Origin: CAZPHU01 sp964419255
Lineage (GTDB): Bacteria > Fibrobacterota > Chitinivibrionia > Chitinivibrionales > CAYFVL01
Assembly (NCBI GenBank): GCA_964419255.1
Contig: CAYQOU010000008.1
Coordinates: 1-64,000 of the forward strand
Direction: 5' to 3'
Length of the DNA: 64,000 bases
Shown here: positions 37,785 to 45,836 of the stretch, piece by piece
Layout: every line of letters begins with the position of its first letter
Position numbering within the stretch: position 1 is the stretch's first letter
Translations under genes and position numbers: made by a program
The notes under the pieces: model-generated
Told to the model about the DNA's origin: nothing
Databases searched by the model: none
The model's input: only the letters and a program-made list of their open reading frames with translations

Positions 37785-38657
37785 TCAGACAACCTTCAGG
37801 CTCCTGATAAGTATTACCGCACCGAGAAAAGCGATAAATGCAATGGCGGGCATGATAAAGATGACCGGTATGATCGAATAGCCTATCAATCCCATGCCGA
37901 TAATCTTAGCGGTCAGTGCAATCATCAGGAGGGAAAGAAATACATAATAAACCGGAGCGAGAAGATAGCCGAAAGGCCTTTTTCCCATAAGAAGCAGGCC
38001 TGATACTGCAGAGAGGGGAAGCAGGAGTCCCAGATCCAGCCCCTGAACTATCAGGGTGGTATAATGCTCCAGCTGGGCGGGGTAAACAGTACCCTGCATA
38101 AGCGGCGGTACAACGATGCTCAGCCAGAGAAGGCCGATACATCCCGTATTGAATACCAGAAAACCACCGGTTATTCTAACAGGAGTCTTCTCGGAAAAAA
38201 CTGCCGGAAGACTTCTGACATTAAACGACAGCAGCGTGAGTGTGAAGAGGAAAAAAGAGCAACCTAAAAGGGCGGCATATACCAGAAATAGCCCGTTATA
38301 CATCCCCATTGTAAGATAGAAAAGATAGGTAACCAAAAAATAACCGGCACTTCCCGCAAACACAAACCGCCACTTCAATGACCCTTTAACGGTGAAAAAC
38401 AGCGACAGGAGCAAGAGTGGTACGGCGATAAATACGGTTACGTAGTCCTGAGCGATACCCTGCACGGCAACCTCCTCGGACATATGACGATAAATCCCTT
38501 TGCCAAATATAGTTACGGTTCTCCCACGGATCGACTCATGCTCGAATGTCTCCCCTCCCTGGTCCGAAGCGATGCCACTAACTCCTGCGACCGCGGCAAG
38601 CAGGGCAACGATGATAGATAAAATGACGGTTGTCTTCACATTCTCTATTCTGTTCAT
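37785..38657 (-). CDS. Polytopic membrane protein, function unknown
   Basis: Residues 1-28 form a hydrophobic anchor, residues 30-65 an extracytoplasmic loop, and residues 70-290 seven or so membrane helices (LLLLSLFFTVK, FFLFTLTLLSF, GLLWLSIVVPPL, LLLPLSAVSGLLL, VFLSLLMIALTAK, FIMPAIAFIAFLG). I do not recognise the family. It starts nine bases after the NtrX-like stop, so it is the last gene of the two-component operon. That context suggests it may be a controlled or sensed membrane component (inference). Confidence 0.65.
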   Translation of the reverse strand: MNRIENVKTTVILSIIVALLAAVAGVSGIASDQGGETFEHESIRGRTVTIFGKGIYRHMSEEVAVQGIAQDYVTVFIAVPLLLLSLFFTVKGSLKWRFVFAGSAGYFLVTYLFYLTMGMYNGLFLVYAALLGCSFFLFTLTLLSFNVRSLPAVFSEKTPVRITGGFLVFNTGCIGLLWLSIVVPPLMQGTVYPAQLEHYTTLIVQGLDLGLLLPLSAVSGLLLMGKRPFGYLLAPVYYVFLSLLMIALTAKIIGMGLIGYSIIPVIFIMPAIAFIAFLGAVILIRSLKVV

Positions 38658-38666
38658 GAGTACTCT

Positions 38667-40040
38667 CTATGCCTCCATATCCTTGAGTTTTCGGGAGAGG
38701 TTGGACTGGGCCATGCCGATTTGACGAGCTGTTGCGGTGATATTTCCCTTGTTGCGCTTGAGCGCTTTTGTCAGATAATCCCGTTCGAATGCGGCTTTTG
38801 CTTCCCTGAAGTCAAGTTCGAAATAGTTTTGATTATCCAAAATGCCGCCATCGGCCATTATCTCTTTTCCCATTCGTCCACCCTGGGATTTGGCAGTGAT
38901 GCTGCTGTTTTGTACATCCCGTGCTTCTATGATATCTGCGTCGCAGTAAACAGCCAGACGGGTAACAACATGCTTAAGCTCCCGTACATTGCCGGGGTAT
39001 GAAATGTCCATAAGCGCCTCATGAGCTTGCGGGGAAAAGCGTTTGGACGTACCCAGATCGCGGCTTATGGCGGCAAGGAAGTGCTCGGCGAGAAGCGGAA
39101 TATCTTCTCTTCGTTCGTCCAGACCGGGTATCGTCAGAACGAATGCGTTTATTCGGTACCAAAGATCGTGACGAAATTTTCCGGAGTCGACCAGCCTTTC
39201 AAGATTTTTATGGGTGGCGCAGACGAGTCGTACGTCGACCTTAACGGCAGTGTTGCTCCCCAGCCTCGTCAATTCTCCATTTTCCAAAACCCGCAGCACC
39301 TTTGCCTGAACCGTCAGGTCCATGTCGCCGATTTCGTCAAGAAACAGAGTGCCGCCGTGCGCCTGCTCGATAACCCCGATACGGCGTTTGTCTGCGCCGG
39401 TGAAGGCGCCTTTTTCATGCCCGAACAGCTCATCCTCTGCAAGAGTGGTTGGCATGGATGCCGCGTTGGTGACCATAAAGGGTCCCTGCGCACGGGGGCC
39501 CTGAAAGTGAAGATACCTGGCCAGCAGATCCTTTCCCGCGCCGCTTGGGCCGATGATGGCGACAGGTTCGCGTACGGAGGCAAGCCGTGCCGCCTGTCGG
39601 TAAAGCTCGCTCATGGCGGTGGAGCAATAAATCGGTTGAGCAACGGAGCCGTTTTGTTTTTCGACAAGCTGTTTTTTCAGCCGAATCCCCTCCATGACAT
39701 TGCGCACACAGGTGCGGATCTGAAGCAGCCGCAATGGCTTTTCCAGAAAGTCATGTGCGCCGTACTTGAAGGCTTCCGCCGCAAGGGACACAGTGCCAAA
39801 ACCGGTGATCATAATGACGGGAAGCTGAGGCCACTGTTGTTTGATTCGCTTAAGCAGCTCAATACCATCATCTTCCCCCAGCTTTATGTCCACAATTGCC
39901 ATATCGATGTTGCTGTTGACCATTGCCAGGGCATTGCGGCTATCATGGGCAACATCGACCTGATACCCTTCCTCTGAAAATATCTCCTCCAGAGATTCGC
40001 AGATATCAATTTCATCATCAACAACAAGAATTCGCATCAT
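38667..40040 (-). CDS. NtrX-like sigma54-dependent response regulator
   Basis: The receiver domain is at about residues 1-120 (DD at 8-9, phosphoacceptor Asp51). The AAA+ domain (about 140-375) has Walker A GPSGAGKD, the sigma54-contacting GAFTGA loop and Walker B GGTLFLDEIGDMD. A Fis-type HTH follows at the C-terminus (NITATARQIGMAQSNLSRKL). All parts look functional, so it should activate sigma54 promoters after phosphorylation. Its ATG overlaps the stop of the kinase gene by four bases (ATGA). The pair resembles NtrY/NtrX, though the signal and target genes are not known; one candidate target is its own operon. Confidence 0.92.
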   Translation of the reverse strand: MMRILVVDDEIDICESLEEIFSEEGYQVDVAHDSRNALAMVNSNIDMAIVDIKLGEDDGIELLKRIKQQWPQLPVIMITGFGTVSLAAEAFKYGAHDFLEKPLRLLQIRTCVRNVMEGIRLKKQLVEKQNGSVAQPIYCSTAMSELYRQAARLASVREPVAIIGPSGAGKDLLARYLHFQGPRAQGPFMVTNAASMPTTLAEDELFGHEKGAFTGADKRRIGVIEQAHGGTLFLDEIGDMDLTVQAKVLRVLENGELTRLGSNTAVKVDVRLVCATHKNLERLVDSGKFRHDLWYRINAFVLTIPGLDERREDIPLLAEHFLAAISRDLGTSKRFSPQAHEALMDISYPGNVRELKHVVTRLAVYCDADIIEARDVQNSSITAKSQGGRMGKEIMADGGILDNQNYFELDFREAKAAFERDYLTKALKRNKGNITATARQIGMAQSNLSRKLKDMEA

Positions 40041-41293
40041 GCCTCCTGTAGGCGTGCTCCTTTTTCAGATTCCCGCCCGGCAGGCCTCTGGTGTGTGTCG
40101 GATATTTTATCAGAAGCGTCTTTCGGTGATATACTCTCATCTCCCACAAAGGTAATTGTAATCAGCGTCCCATGGTTTTCACAATTATAAAAAGACTCCA
40201 GCCCGACATGTGCATTCATCGCCTCCAGGAGTCTTTTTACTACGGGTAGTCCCAATCCGGTACCTCCCTTCTTGAATGTTTCATAGGGTACCCAGATTCT
40301 GGGAAGGTGCTCGGGAGCGATACCGGCTCCGTTGTCCCTGATCGCCAAAGTCGTGCAAAAGCCGGTTTGAGTTATTACCGTATCGATTCGATCGGCATCC
40401 GCTTCGGCCGCATTTTTCCAGATGTTAAGGAAGACCTGGTTGAGCAGAAACGGATCGGCGGCTATGACAGCCTGCCCGTCATGGTAGGTCTGCAAAGATC
40501 CTTTCATATCATCCGCAATCTTTCCTATCGCGCTATGCAGGGGGATTTGGCGGATCTGCGCCTCCGGTTCCCTCGCAAACGAACGGAAATCGTTAACCAG
40601 GCGCTCGAGATTACCCACCTGTGAAGAGATGCGCCCCACGAATCGTTGCAGCTCCTCCGGGGCTAACGGCTTCTGCATTATCACTTTTTCCTGAATCCTG
40701 TCAAGAGTGAGCTGGATGGGAGTCAGGGGGTTTTTTATCTCATGAGCCATGACCCGTGCGATATCACGCCAGGCGCTCTCCATTCCCTGTGTCTTTGCTT
40801 TCTGACGCAGCATATCAAGCTCATCCTGCATGCCGGACATGTTTTTTTGCAGTATGCCCAGTGCACCGGTGGCATCCTGAACGATTCGCGCCTTCTCTCC
40901 GCGGCCGATCAGCGCAGCGGCTCTGGACAGATCACGAAGTGGACGGGTCAGTCTCCGCGCCGACCAGGTGGCCACGATTAAGAGTGTGATAAACAATGCC
41001 GCCGCGTAGCAGAAAATTGCCTGGCTCTGTTCCCTGACGATTATGGGCATGACCGCCTGCCACTGACGGGTTCGCTGAATCCTGTTAACAACCGCGGTAT
41101 CAATGCTTCCATCCCCGCGATTAAGATAGTTTCGCAGCAACGGCTCCAGCCCCGGATCGACACTTTGGTCGAGCGTCTGCTGAAGACGCCCGGTATATAT
41201 GCGCTGCATCGGCCAGGCAAAGGCAAGAAGCACAACGGCTGCAAGCACCATGATACGCCATTCTATTTCCAGTTTGCGCAGTGGATTGTTCAT
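40037..41293 (-). CDS. NtrY-like sensor histidine kinase
   Basis: Two transmembrane helices (about residues 12-29 and 85-105) flank a short extracytoplasmic loop of about 50 residues, then HAMP-like TRPLRDLSRAAALIGRGE. The H-box VMAHEIKNPLTPIQLTLDRI carries the phosphorylatable His, and the catalytic domain shows LNIWKNAAEA (N box), IRDNGAGI (G1) and KGGTGLGLPVVKR (G2). The ATG at 41293 overlaps the upstream gene stop (ATGA) and has AGGAGG about ten bases upstream; an upstream in-frame start at 41350 would lie inside the DUF4390 gene and is unlikely. No PAS domain. Residues after about 390 form a charged tail. Confidence 0.9.
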   Translation of the reverse strand: MNNPLRKLEIEWRIMVLAAVVLLAFAWPMQRIYTGRLQQTLDQSVDPGLEPLLRNYLNRGDGSIDTAVVNRIQRTRQWQAVMPIIVREQSQAIFCYAAALFITLLIVATWSARRLTRPLRDLSRAAALIGRGEKARIVQDATGALGILQKNMSGMQDELDMLRQKAKTQGMESAWRDIARVMAHEIKNPLTPIQLTLDRIQEKVIMQKPLAPEELQRFVGRISSQVGNLERLVNDFRSFAREPEAQIRQIPLHSAIGKIADDMKGSLQTYHDGQAVIAADPFLLNQVFLNIWKNAAEADADRIDTVITQTGFCTTLAIRDNGAGIAPEHLPRIWVPYETFKKGGTGLGLPVVKRLLEAMNAHVGLESFYNCENHGTLITITFVGDESISPKDASDKISDTHQRPAGRESEKGARLQEA

Positions 41294-41814
41294 CTCTCCA
41301 CCGCCTCCTTTTGGGGATCGATAATACAGATAAGCTTCTCCCGCCCCCATATCTTACTCATATCGACCAGTCGGTTAAGCTGCTCCGCCCGACTGGGTAG
41401 GATAGCTGCCTCTATCCGACATTCTCCACTGCTGGTCGAAACCACCATGCTCCAGCGGCAAAAATCTCTCAGGGCCAGAAGAATCATGGGGTATTGTCTG
41501 GATCGCACGGTTTGGTCGGAAGAAGAATCCAGAAAAGAATAGGTTAAATCGGCAAGGTTGAAGCTCAGCGTCCGGAAGAAAACAGAGGAATCCTTCCGGG
41601 AGCTCACCTGCATACGAAAACGCAGAGGTATACCCGCATCAACCAACTGCTCCAGCTGACGGTTCCAAGCGATATCCATCTCGCACTGAATAACGTAATG
41701 TTTGTCGGCCCGACTGATTTTTTCAACCTCCAGAGATGCCTGTTCTTTTACAGGCGAGATCCAGTTGGAGAAAAAAAGCAGCAGTCCGAGTATTCCTTCT
41801 CTTATCGAGCCCAT
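41290..41814 (-). CDS. DUF4390-like protein upstream of NtrY/NtrX
   Basis: A membrane-anchored protein of 174 residues: a hydrophobic N-terminal segment (GILGLLLFFSNWISP), then a beta-rich domain with LEQLVDAGIPLRFRMQV and LADLTYSFLDSSSD. The segment order and the GIPLRF turn fit DUF4390, a family that often neighbours NtrY-type kinases. The function is unknown; a periplasmic sensing accessory to the kinase is a reasonable guess. Its stop overlaps the kinase start (ATGA), so expression is coupled. Confidence 0.65.
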   Translation of the reverse strand: MGSIREGILGLLLFFSNWISPVKEQASLEVEKISRADKHYVIQCEMDIAWNRQLEQLVDAGIPLRFRMQVSSRKDSSVFFRTLSFNLADLTYSFLDSSSDQTVRSRQYPMILLALRDFCRWSMVVSTSSGECRIEAAILPSRAEQLNRLVDMSKIWGREKLICIIDPQKEAVER

Positions 41815-41842
41815 GAGATATCTGCTGTCACCTTTTCATCAA

Positions 41843-43066
41843 TTATCCAATATTGCCCAGGATTAATCGCAAACGCAGGCCCGGTGAAGCAATGAAAAAG
41901 CTGTTGAGACCGGGGGCTCTAAATCCGTCGATCGATGCGGCGAAAAATGCATTGATATCGGCTCCCAGATGAACCCATGGCAAGACGGTATAGGTAAAGC
42001 CACCGTGAAGCTCGAGGCCAAACAGGGATGCCTTGGCAGCATCTTCATCATCGATATCTTCCAAATCGGTAAACGCAGACGGCTTATTGGCTGTGTAAAA
42101 ATCCCTCTTAACCTGTATGCTGCCGAATGAGATCATCCCTCCCGTCACGATATTAAACTGATCGTGGACAAACGATTTTTCAAGCAGCAGGCCCCCGTAA
42201 CTATACTTTACAGCGGCAACCGCAATCTCCCTGCGGTCAGCATCGGTGCTGTCGGGTGCATCGTAGGGCTTGCTGCTGTAGTGGAGTTTACCTTCCCACG
42301 TACCACCACCGATTCTGGTGCCTTTGCCCACACCTCCATAGGCCATCCACCCGGTCATCAATATCGGTGTGTATCCTTGTTGAAGATCGGGGAATGATAT
42401 GTCACCGAGGACGTCGTCGTTTCTGATCAAATCCACAATCGGATCCAGTTTCAATCCGACCACGGCCGGCGTCCAGCCACCGCCGCCACCAAACCCCTGG
42501 CGTCGTGATTTGGCTATGCTCTCACCGCTGTTGTCTATTATCTCGCTTATATCGACCTGTCTGTCGCTCTTCTCATCCCAATCCTCATACTGCTCGCATT
42601 GATCCTCGCACTCGTCTTCACAATCATCCTCGCAGTCATCAAAACAGTCCTCGTAACAATCTCCATCATAGCTGCCTTCACACTTTTTACGGCACTTATG
42701 GGTGCAGGGCTTATAACATCCTTTCACACACAGTTGCTCACACTCCTGCTCGTCAAAAGCGTGTGACGCATAGGTAGTCTTACCCTTTTCATTTTTCTTC
42801 TTTATTAGCACTAGAGTGTCATCATGCGATTGAATTAGAAATGCCGGTGATTCTTCGGTGTCCTCATTGTCGCTATCCGCAGTCGCAGTCTCCAGAGTGT
42901 CCTCAGTGGCGGTCTCCCGAATACGTTGTTGTTCGGGAGTGACATTTTCATCCTGTACCACGGCTGCCTGCGTATTGTCGATGCCGGCCGTATCGGCAGC
43001 CTCACCCGTCACGGTCAGACCCAGAGCGGCTGCGGCACAACATACTATTCGAAAGCTTAAGTTCAT
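41843..43066 (-). CDS. Outer-membrane barrel-like protein with a twelve-cysteine ladder
   Basis: Residues 1-23 are a signal peptide; residues 25-100 are acidic and Thr-rich. Then comes a Cys array: residues 109, 113, 117, 121, 125, 129, 137, 141, 145, 149, 153 and 157. Every Cys lies on one four-residue register (only position 133, a Tyr, is skipped). The first half is Lys/Arg-rich, the second half Asp/Glu-rich. A Gly-rich linker (GFGGGGGW) leads to a beta-barrel-like domain (about 200-407) whose C-terminus (GGFTYTVLPWVHLGAD, LRLRLILGNIG) is paralogous to the next gene's. No CxxCH haem motif. AAGGAG precedes the ATG. Metal binding or disulfide ladder is inference. Confidence 0.8.
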   Translation of the reverse strand: MNLSFRIVCCAAAALGLTVTGEAADTAGIDNTQAAVVQDENVTPEQQRIRETATEDTLETATADSDNEDTEESPAFLIQSHDDTLVLIKKKNEKGKTTYASHAFDEQECEQLCVKGCYKPCTHKCRKKCEGSYDGDCYEDCFDDCEDDCEDECEDQCEQYEDWDEKSDRQVDISEIIDNSGESIAKSRRQGFGGGGGWTPAVVGLKLDPIVDLIRNDDVLGDISFPDLQQGYTPILMTGWMAYGGVGKGTRIGGGTWEGKLHYSSKPYDAPDSTDADRREIAVAAVKYSYGGLLLEKSFVHDQFNIVTGGMISFGSIQVKRDFYTANKPSAFTDLEDIDDEDAAKASLFGLELHGGFTYTVLPWVHLGADINAFFAASIDGFRAPGLNSFFIASPGLRLRLILGNIG

Positions 43067-43100
43067 GGTTTCTCCTTTTCAGACTCAGACAGATGCATTC

Positions 43101-43859
43101 TTAACCGGCATTACCGAAGATCATGCGAATACGCAGGGCGGAGTTGTTAGCCCAGAAACTTCCATATCCATGAACAAATCCGGTGGATGAATACATCCAG
43201 ACCAGTGAGGCGTCGGCTCCCACATGCATCCAGGGAAGAATAGAATAGGTAACTCCCGCATGCAGATCAAAGGTCCATCCGGGCGCATAGGCCACGGGCA
43301 TTTCATCATCATCGTCATCATCACAGCTGCTTGAATCGCATTCATAGGAGCGGAATGCCGAATTACCCTCTGTTGCGTAGGTATCATTTATCACCACATA
43401 TATGCCGCCTCCTACCAACCCTCCGGCATGTACGTTCAGATCGCCGATTTCGAAGCTCTTTTCTGCCAGAAACCCCGCATACGGGAGTATGACATGAAGA
43501 GTCGAGACTGAATCGGAGATCGAGTCATTGTCGGGTGAGAAGTTAAACGGCTTGCTTCGAAACTCTTTGTAAGCCACCCAGGCTCCCATTCCGATGCGTG
43601 CGGTTTCCCGGGGACCGCCGTATCCCATGACGCCAAGCTGTACGGCACTCTTGTCGTCGAAATCGAAGGTTTTTCGTTCCAGGCGGCTGTCTCGCTCTGC
43701 CAACTCTTCCAGAGGGGAGGTGTCCAGGCGAAGCACCCCGAGGCTTAATCCTCCTCCGGCACCGATTCTCGATTCCTGCTCGCAATTCTCATCTGCCAAA
43801 ACTGATGCGGCCAGGCACAGAAATGAGGCCATAAGCGGGGGTAAAATTGTTTTAACCAT
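43101..43859 (-). CDS. Outer-membrane barrel-like protein, paralogue of the Cys-ladder protein
   Basis: A signal peptide (residues 1-22) and a beta-strand-rich 230-residue mature protein. The C-terminal section (LHAGVTYSILPWMHVGAD ... LRIRMIFGNAG) aligns with the neighbour's C-terminus, so the two arose by tandem duplication. It lacks the Cys array but has a short CDSSSCDDDDDD patch. AAGGAGGAG precedes the ATG. The Cys-ladder gene starts 34 bases after its stop, so both may be one transcript. Function unknown. Confidence 0.72.
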   Translation of the reverse strand: MVKTILPPLMASFLCLAASVLADENCEQESRIGAGGGLSLGVLRLDTSPLEELAERDSRLERKTFDFDDKSAVQLGVMGYGGPRETARIGMGAWVAYKEFRSKPFNFSPDNDSISDSVSTLHVILPYAGFLAEKSFEIGDLNVHAGGLVGGGIYVVINDTYATEGNSAFRSYECDSSSCDDDDDDEMPVAYAPGWTFDLHAGVTYSILPWMHVGADASLVWMYSSTGFVHGYGSFWANNSALRIRMIFGNAG

Positions 43860-44007
43860 TGGCTCCTCCTTACAATTGTATTTGAATCAAATCGTTTTTG
43901 GTGTTGCCCGATCCAAATACAAAGCCCGTGCCAATAACCGTCTGAAGTATATAACACATTGATTTGTTGCGCGATAGAAATGCCGGGGCTCTGTCCTCAC
44001 GCTCTCG

Positions 44008-44062
44008 GATATATCACCAAAATATATCACGATGATATCGTTACGTATATCGAAATGATATG
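44008..44062. promoter_or_regulatory. Phased ATATC repeats in the divergent intergenic region
   Basis: ATATC occurs at 44011, 44024, 44035 and 44047, with ATATG at 44058, giving spacings of 13, 11, 12 and 11 bases. Near-helical phasing of AT steps suggests a curved region or multi-site operator between the divergent OMP and membrane-protein genes. The 43860-44173 gap holds no convincing ORF. Confidence 0.35.
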
Positions 44063-44173
44063 ATCGGCAAAGCGAGCAAGAAAGTGGAATGATGAATGAG
44101 GCGCTATATCATGGCACTGCTGTTGCGTAACTCTATACTTATGTTCAGCTACTGTAGATGAAAGGAGGACTTG

Positions 44174-44656
44174 ATGTTTAAAGGACGAGCATTTTACGCG
44201 GGAGTGATTGGCGGAATAATTATGAGCCTGCTGATGGCGCTGGTGCGTATGATGGGGATGCCGGTGAATGTGAGCATGACACTGGGCACCATGTTTGGGC
44301 TGGCTCCCGGCGTGGGCACCTGGCTTCTGGGCTTTATCATTCACCTGGGTGTCTCCGGGCTAATCGGTATGGCATATGGCGCCGGCTTCGAATATGTCTC
44401 TCATCGTGCGGGCGTGTGGATCGGCTTTGGATTCGGTCTGATACACACGGTGATCGCCGGCTTTTTTTTCGGACTTCTTCCGGCTATCCATCCAATGATG
44501 CCGGAGATGGTGGCTTCTCCCGGCATATTCCTTTCCAATCTTGGTTCTGCCGGTGTGGTAGGTTTTTTCATATTTCATCTGACCTATGGGGGGGTAGTGG
44601 GCGCGATATACAAGCCCGTTCGCCACACTCATGTTGCACATACCGAAGCGATGTGA
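44174..44656 (+). CDS. Four-helix membrane protein, function unknown
   Basis: A small, Gly- and Met-rich hydrophobic protein of 160 residues with four likely helices (YAGVIGGIIMSLLMALVRMM, GTWLLGFIIHLGVSGLIGMA, GFGFGLIHTVIAGFFFGLLP, GVVGFFIFHLTYGGVVGAIY). The C-terminal HTHVAHTEA is His-rich, which might bind metal. AAAGGAGG lies five bases before the ATG at 44174 and two before an in-frame TTG at 44171, so ATG is preferred. Family not recognised. Confidence 0.7.
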   Translation: MFKGRAFYAGVIGGIIMSLLMALVRMMGMPVNVSMTLGTMFGLAPGVGTWLLGFIIHLGVSGLIGMAYGAGFEYVSHRAGVWIGFGFGLIHTVIAGFFFGLLPAIHPMMPEMVASPGIFLSNLGSAGVVGFFIFHLTYGGVVGAIYKPVRHTHVAHTEAM

Positions 44657-44799
44657 ACGACCCAATTTGCCGAGAGCGACGTCTCAACCAGTCGCTCTCC
44701 CGATTCCTAAAGTCTCTGTCGTGATATACGTCTGATAAAATCTACACGACCGGCCCAGGAACATCGAATTGTCATATAAAGTCAAAGAGGCTCTGGCGC

Positions 44800-45366
44800 T
44801 CAGAACTGCAGGCCGATGAAAAAGCCCGGCCACTCATCGCGCCAGATCTTATTGGCTTCCGCTTGCTGTATCAGCTGTGAGTTCGGGAGGGAATGACATT
44901 GGGAGGATCGTATGTTCTTAAAGGCGAGGCCGCCAAACAGGGAGAATCGCTCGCTTAACCGTAGACCCATCCCTGCCCGGAGGCGAACGATCAGAGACGT
45001 TTTTTCGAGGTCAAAATCGGCGGCAATGCGGAGCTGGGTCAAGGCATCCAGAGTTGCAAACAGATTCTTGTATCGAAGCTGACGACCCAGGCCGTATCCG
45101 GCGGCGAAATGAGAGGGCGACAGCTTACGCACACGGGCTCCCAGGGTAAAAAGTGAATAGCTGTCTCCGTGCAGGCTGCGAATACCCACGTGCGCCGTTC
45201 CCGTTTCATCTACCCAGCTCTGTGTGTTTCTCCCCACCGCCTCAGCCACATCGATGACCGGTTCTAAAGCGGTTAACAAAGGGCCTTGGTCCACCTTAGG
45301 CATACCGGCACCAGCGGCGGCCATACAGAAAAGAATGGGTACTACCCAGACCCTTGTTTTCACCAT
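44800..45366 (-). CDS. Secreted, probably outer-membrane, barrel-like protein
   Basis: A 188-residue protein with a signal peptide (residues 1-20, VWVVPILFCMAAAGAG) and alternating beta strands (SLIVRLRAGMGLRLSERFSLFGG) ending in GFFIGLQF, a typical beta-barrel C-terminus with terminal Phe. GGAG is five bases from the ATG. Family not recognised. Confidence 0.6.
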   Translation of the reverse strand: MVKTRVWVVPILFCMAAAGAGMPKVDQGPLLTALEPVIDVAEAVGRNTQSWVDETGTAHVGIRSLHGDSYSLFTLGARVRKLSPSHFAAGYGLGRQLRYKNLFATLDALTQLRIAADFDLEKTSLIVRLRAGMGLRLSERFSLFGGLAFKNIRSSQCHSLPNSQLIQQAEANKIWRDEWPGFFIGLQF

Positions 45367-45469
45367 TCTGCTCCATCGGATGGGAAAAATAAATCAGAAT
45401 GTAAAATGAACTGATTTCGGCGTATTTACAGAAAAATTGCATTTTTTGGAGTCAAATTGAGTGATAAAA

Positions 45470-45580
45470 ATGAAAAAAGCGTTTGGCGGTAATAAGAAAT
45501 CGGGCATCGGTCCTGAAGGACTGAAATATAGTATCGATGAACTCACACAACTACATACAATCATAGCAAATCGCGGGTGA
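45470..45580 (+). CDS. Possible small ORF, 36 aa
   Basis: A short frame starting MKKAFGGNKKSG and ending LHTIIANRG lies in the 45367-45689 gap. An in-frame GTG at 45461 has a weak GGAG upstream. No family, and the length alone gives no support; it could be chance. Confidence 0.2.
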   Translation: MKKAFGGNKKSGIGPEGLKYSIDELTQLHTIIANRG

Positions 45581-45836
45581 TCTGATATCCCGCTGCTTAT
45601 AAAAATGATTACCGGGCCGGTAGAAAAAAATCAAAAATGGACGAGTAAATATATGTAATCATCCAACGATTAATGATCGATGGATCGTAATGTCTCTGAA
45701 AGGTGTTAAAACAAAACAAATCTGCAAAATTTGCGTACTTCTTTGTATATTTCTTCAGCATCACTTTCGTTTATACAGATTGAAACACCTGTCCGACTGG
45801 ACTTCCGTAGGATTGATCAGAATCATTGGAGGCTTT

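Noticed and set aside
45470..45580. 36-codon ORF upstream of the yfhO-like gene as a confident gene
   Set aside because: No family match or strong ribosome-binding site; kept only as a low-confidence entry.
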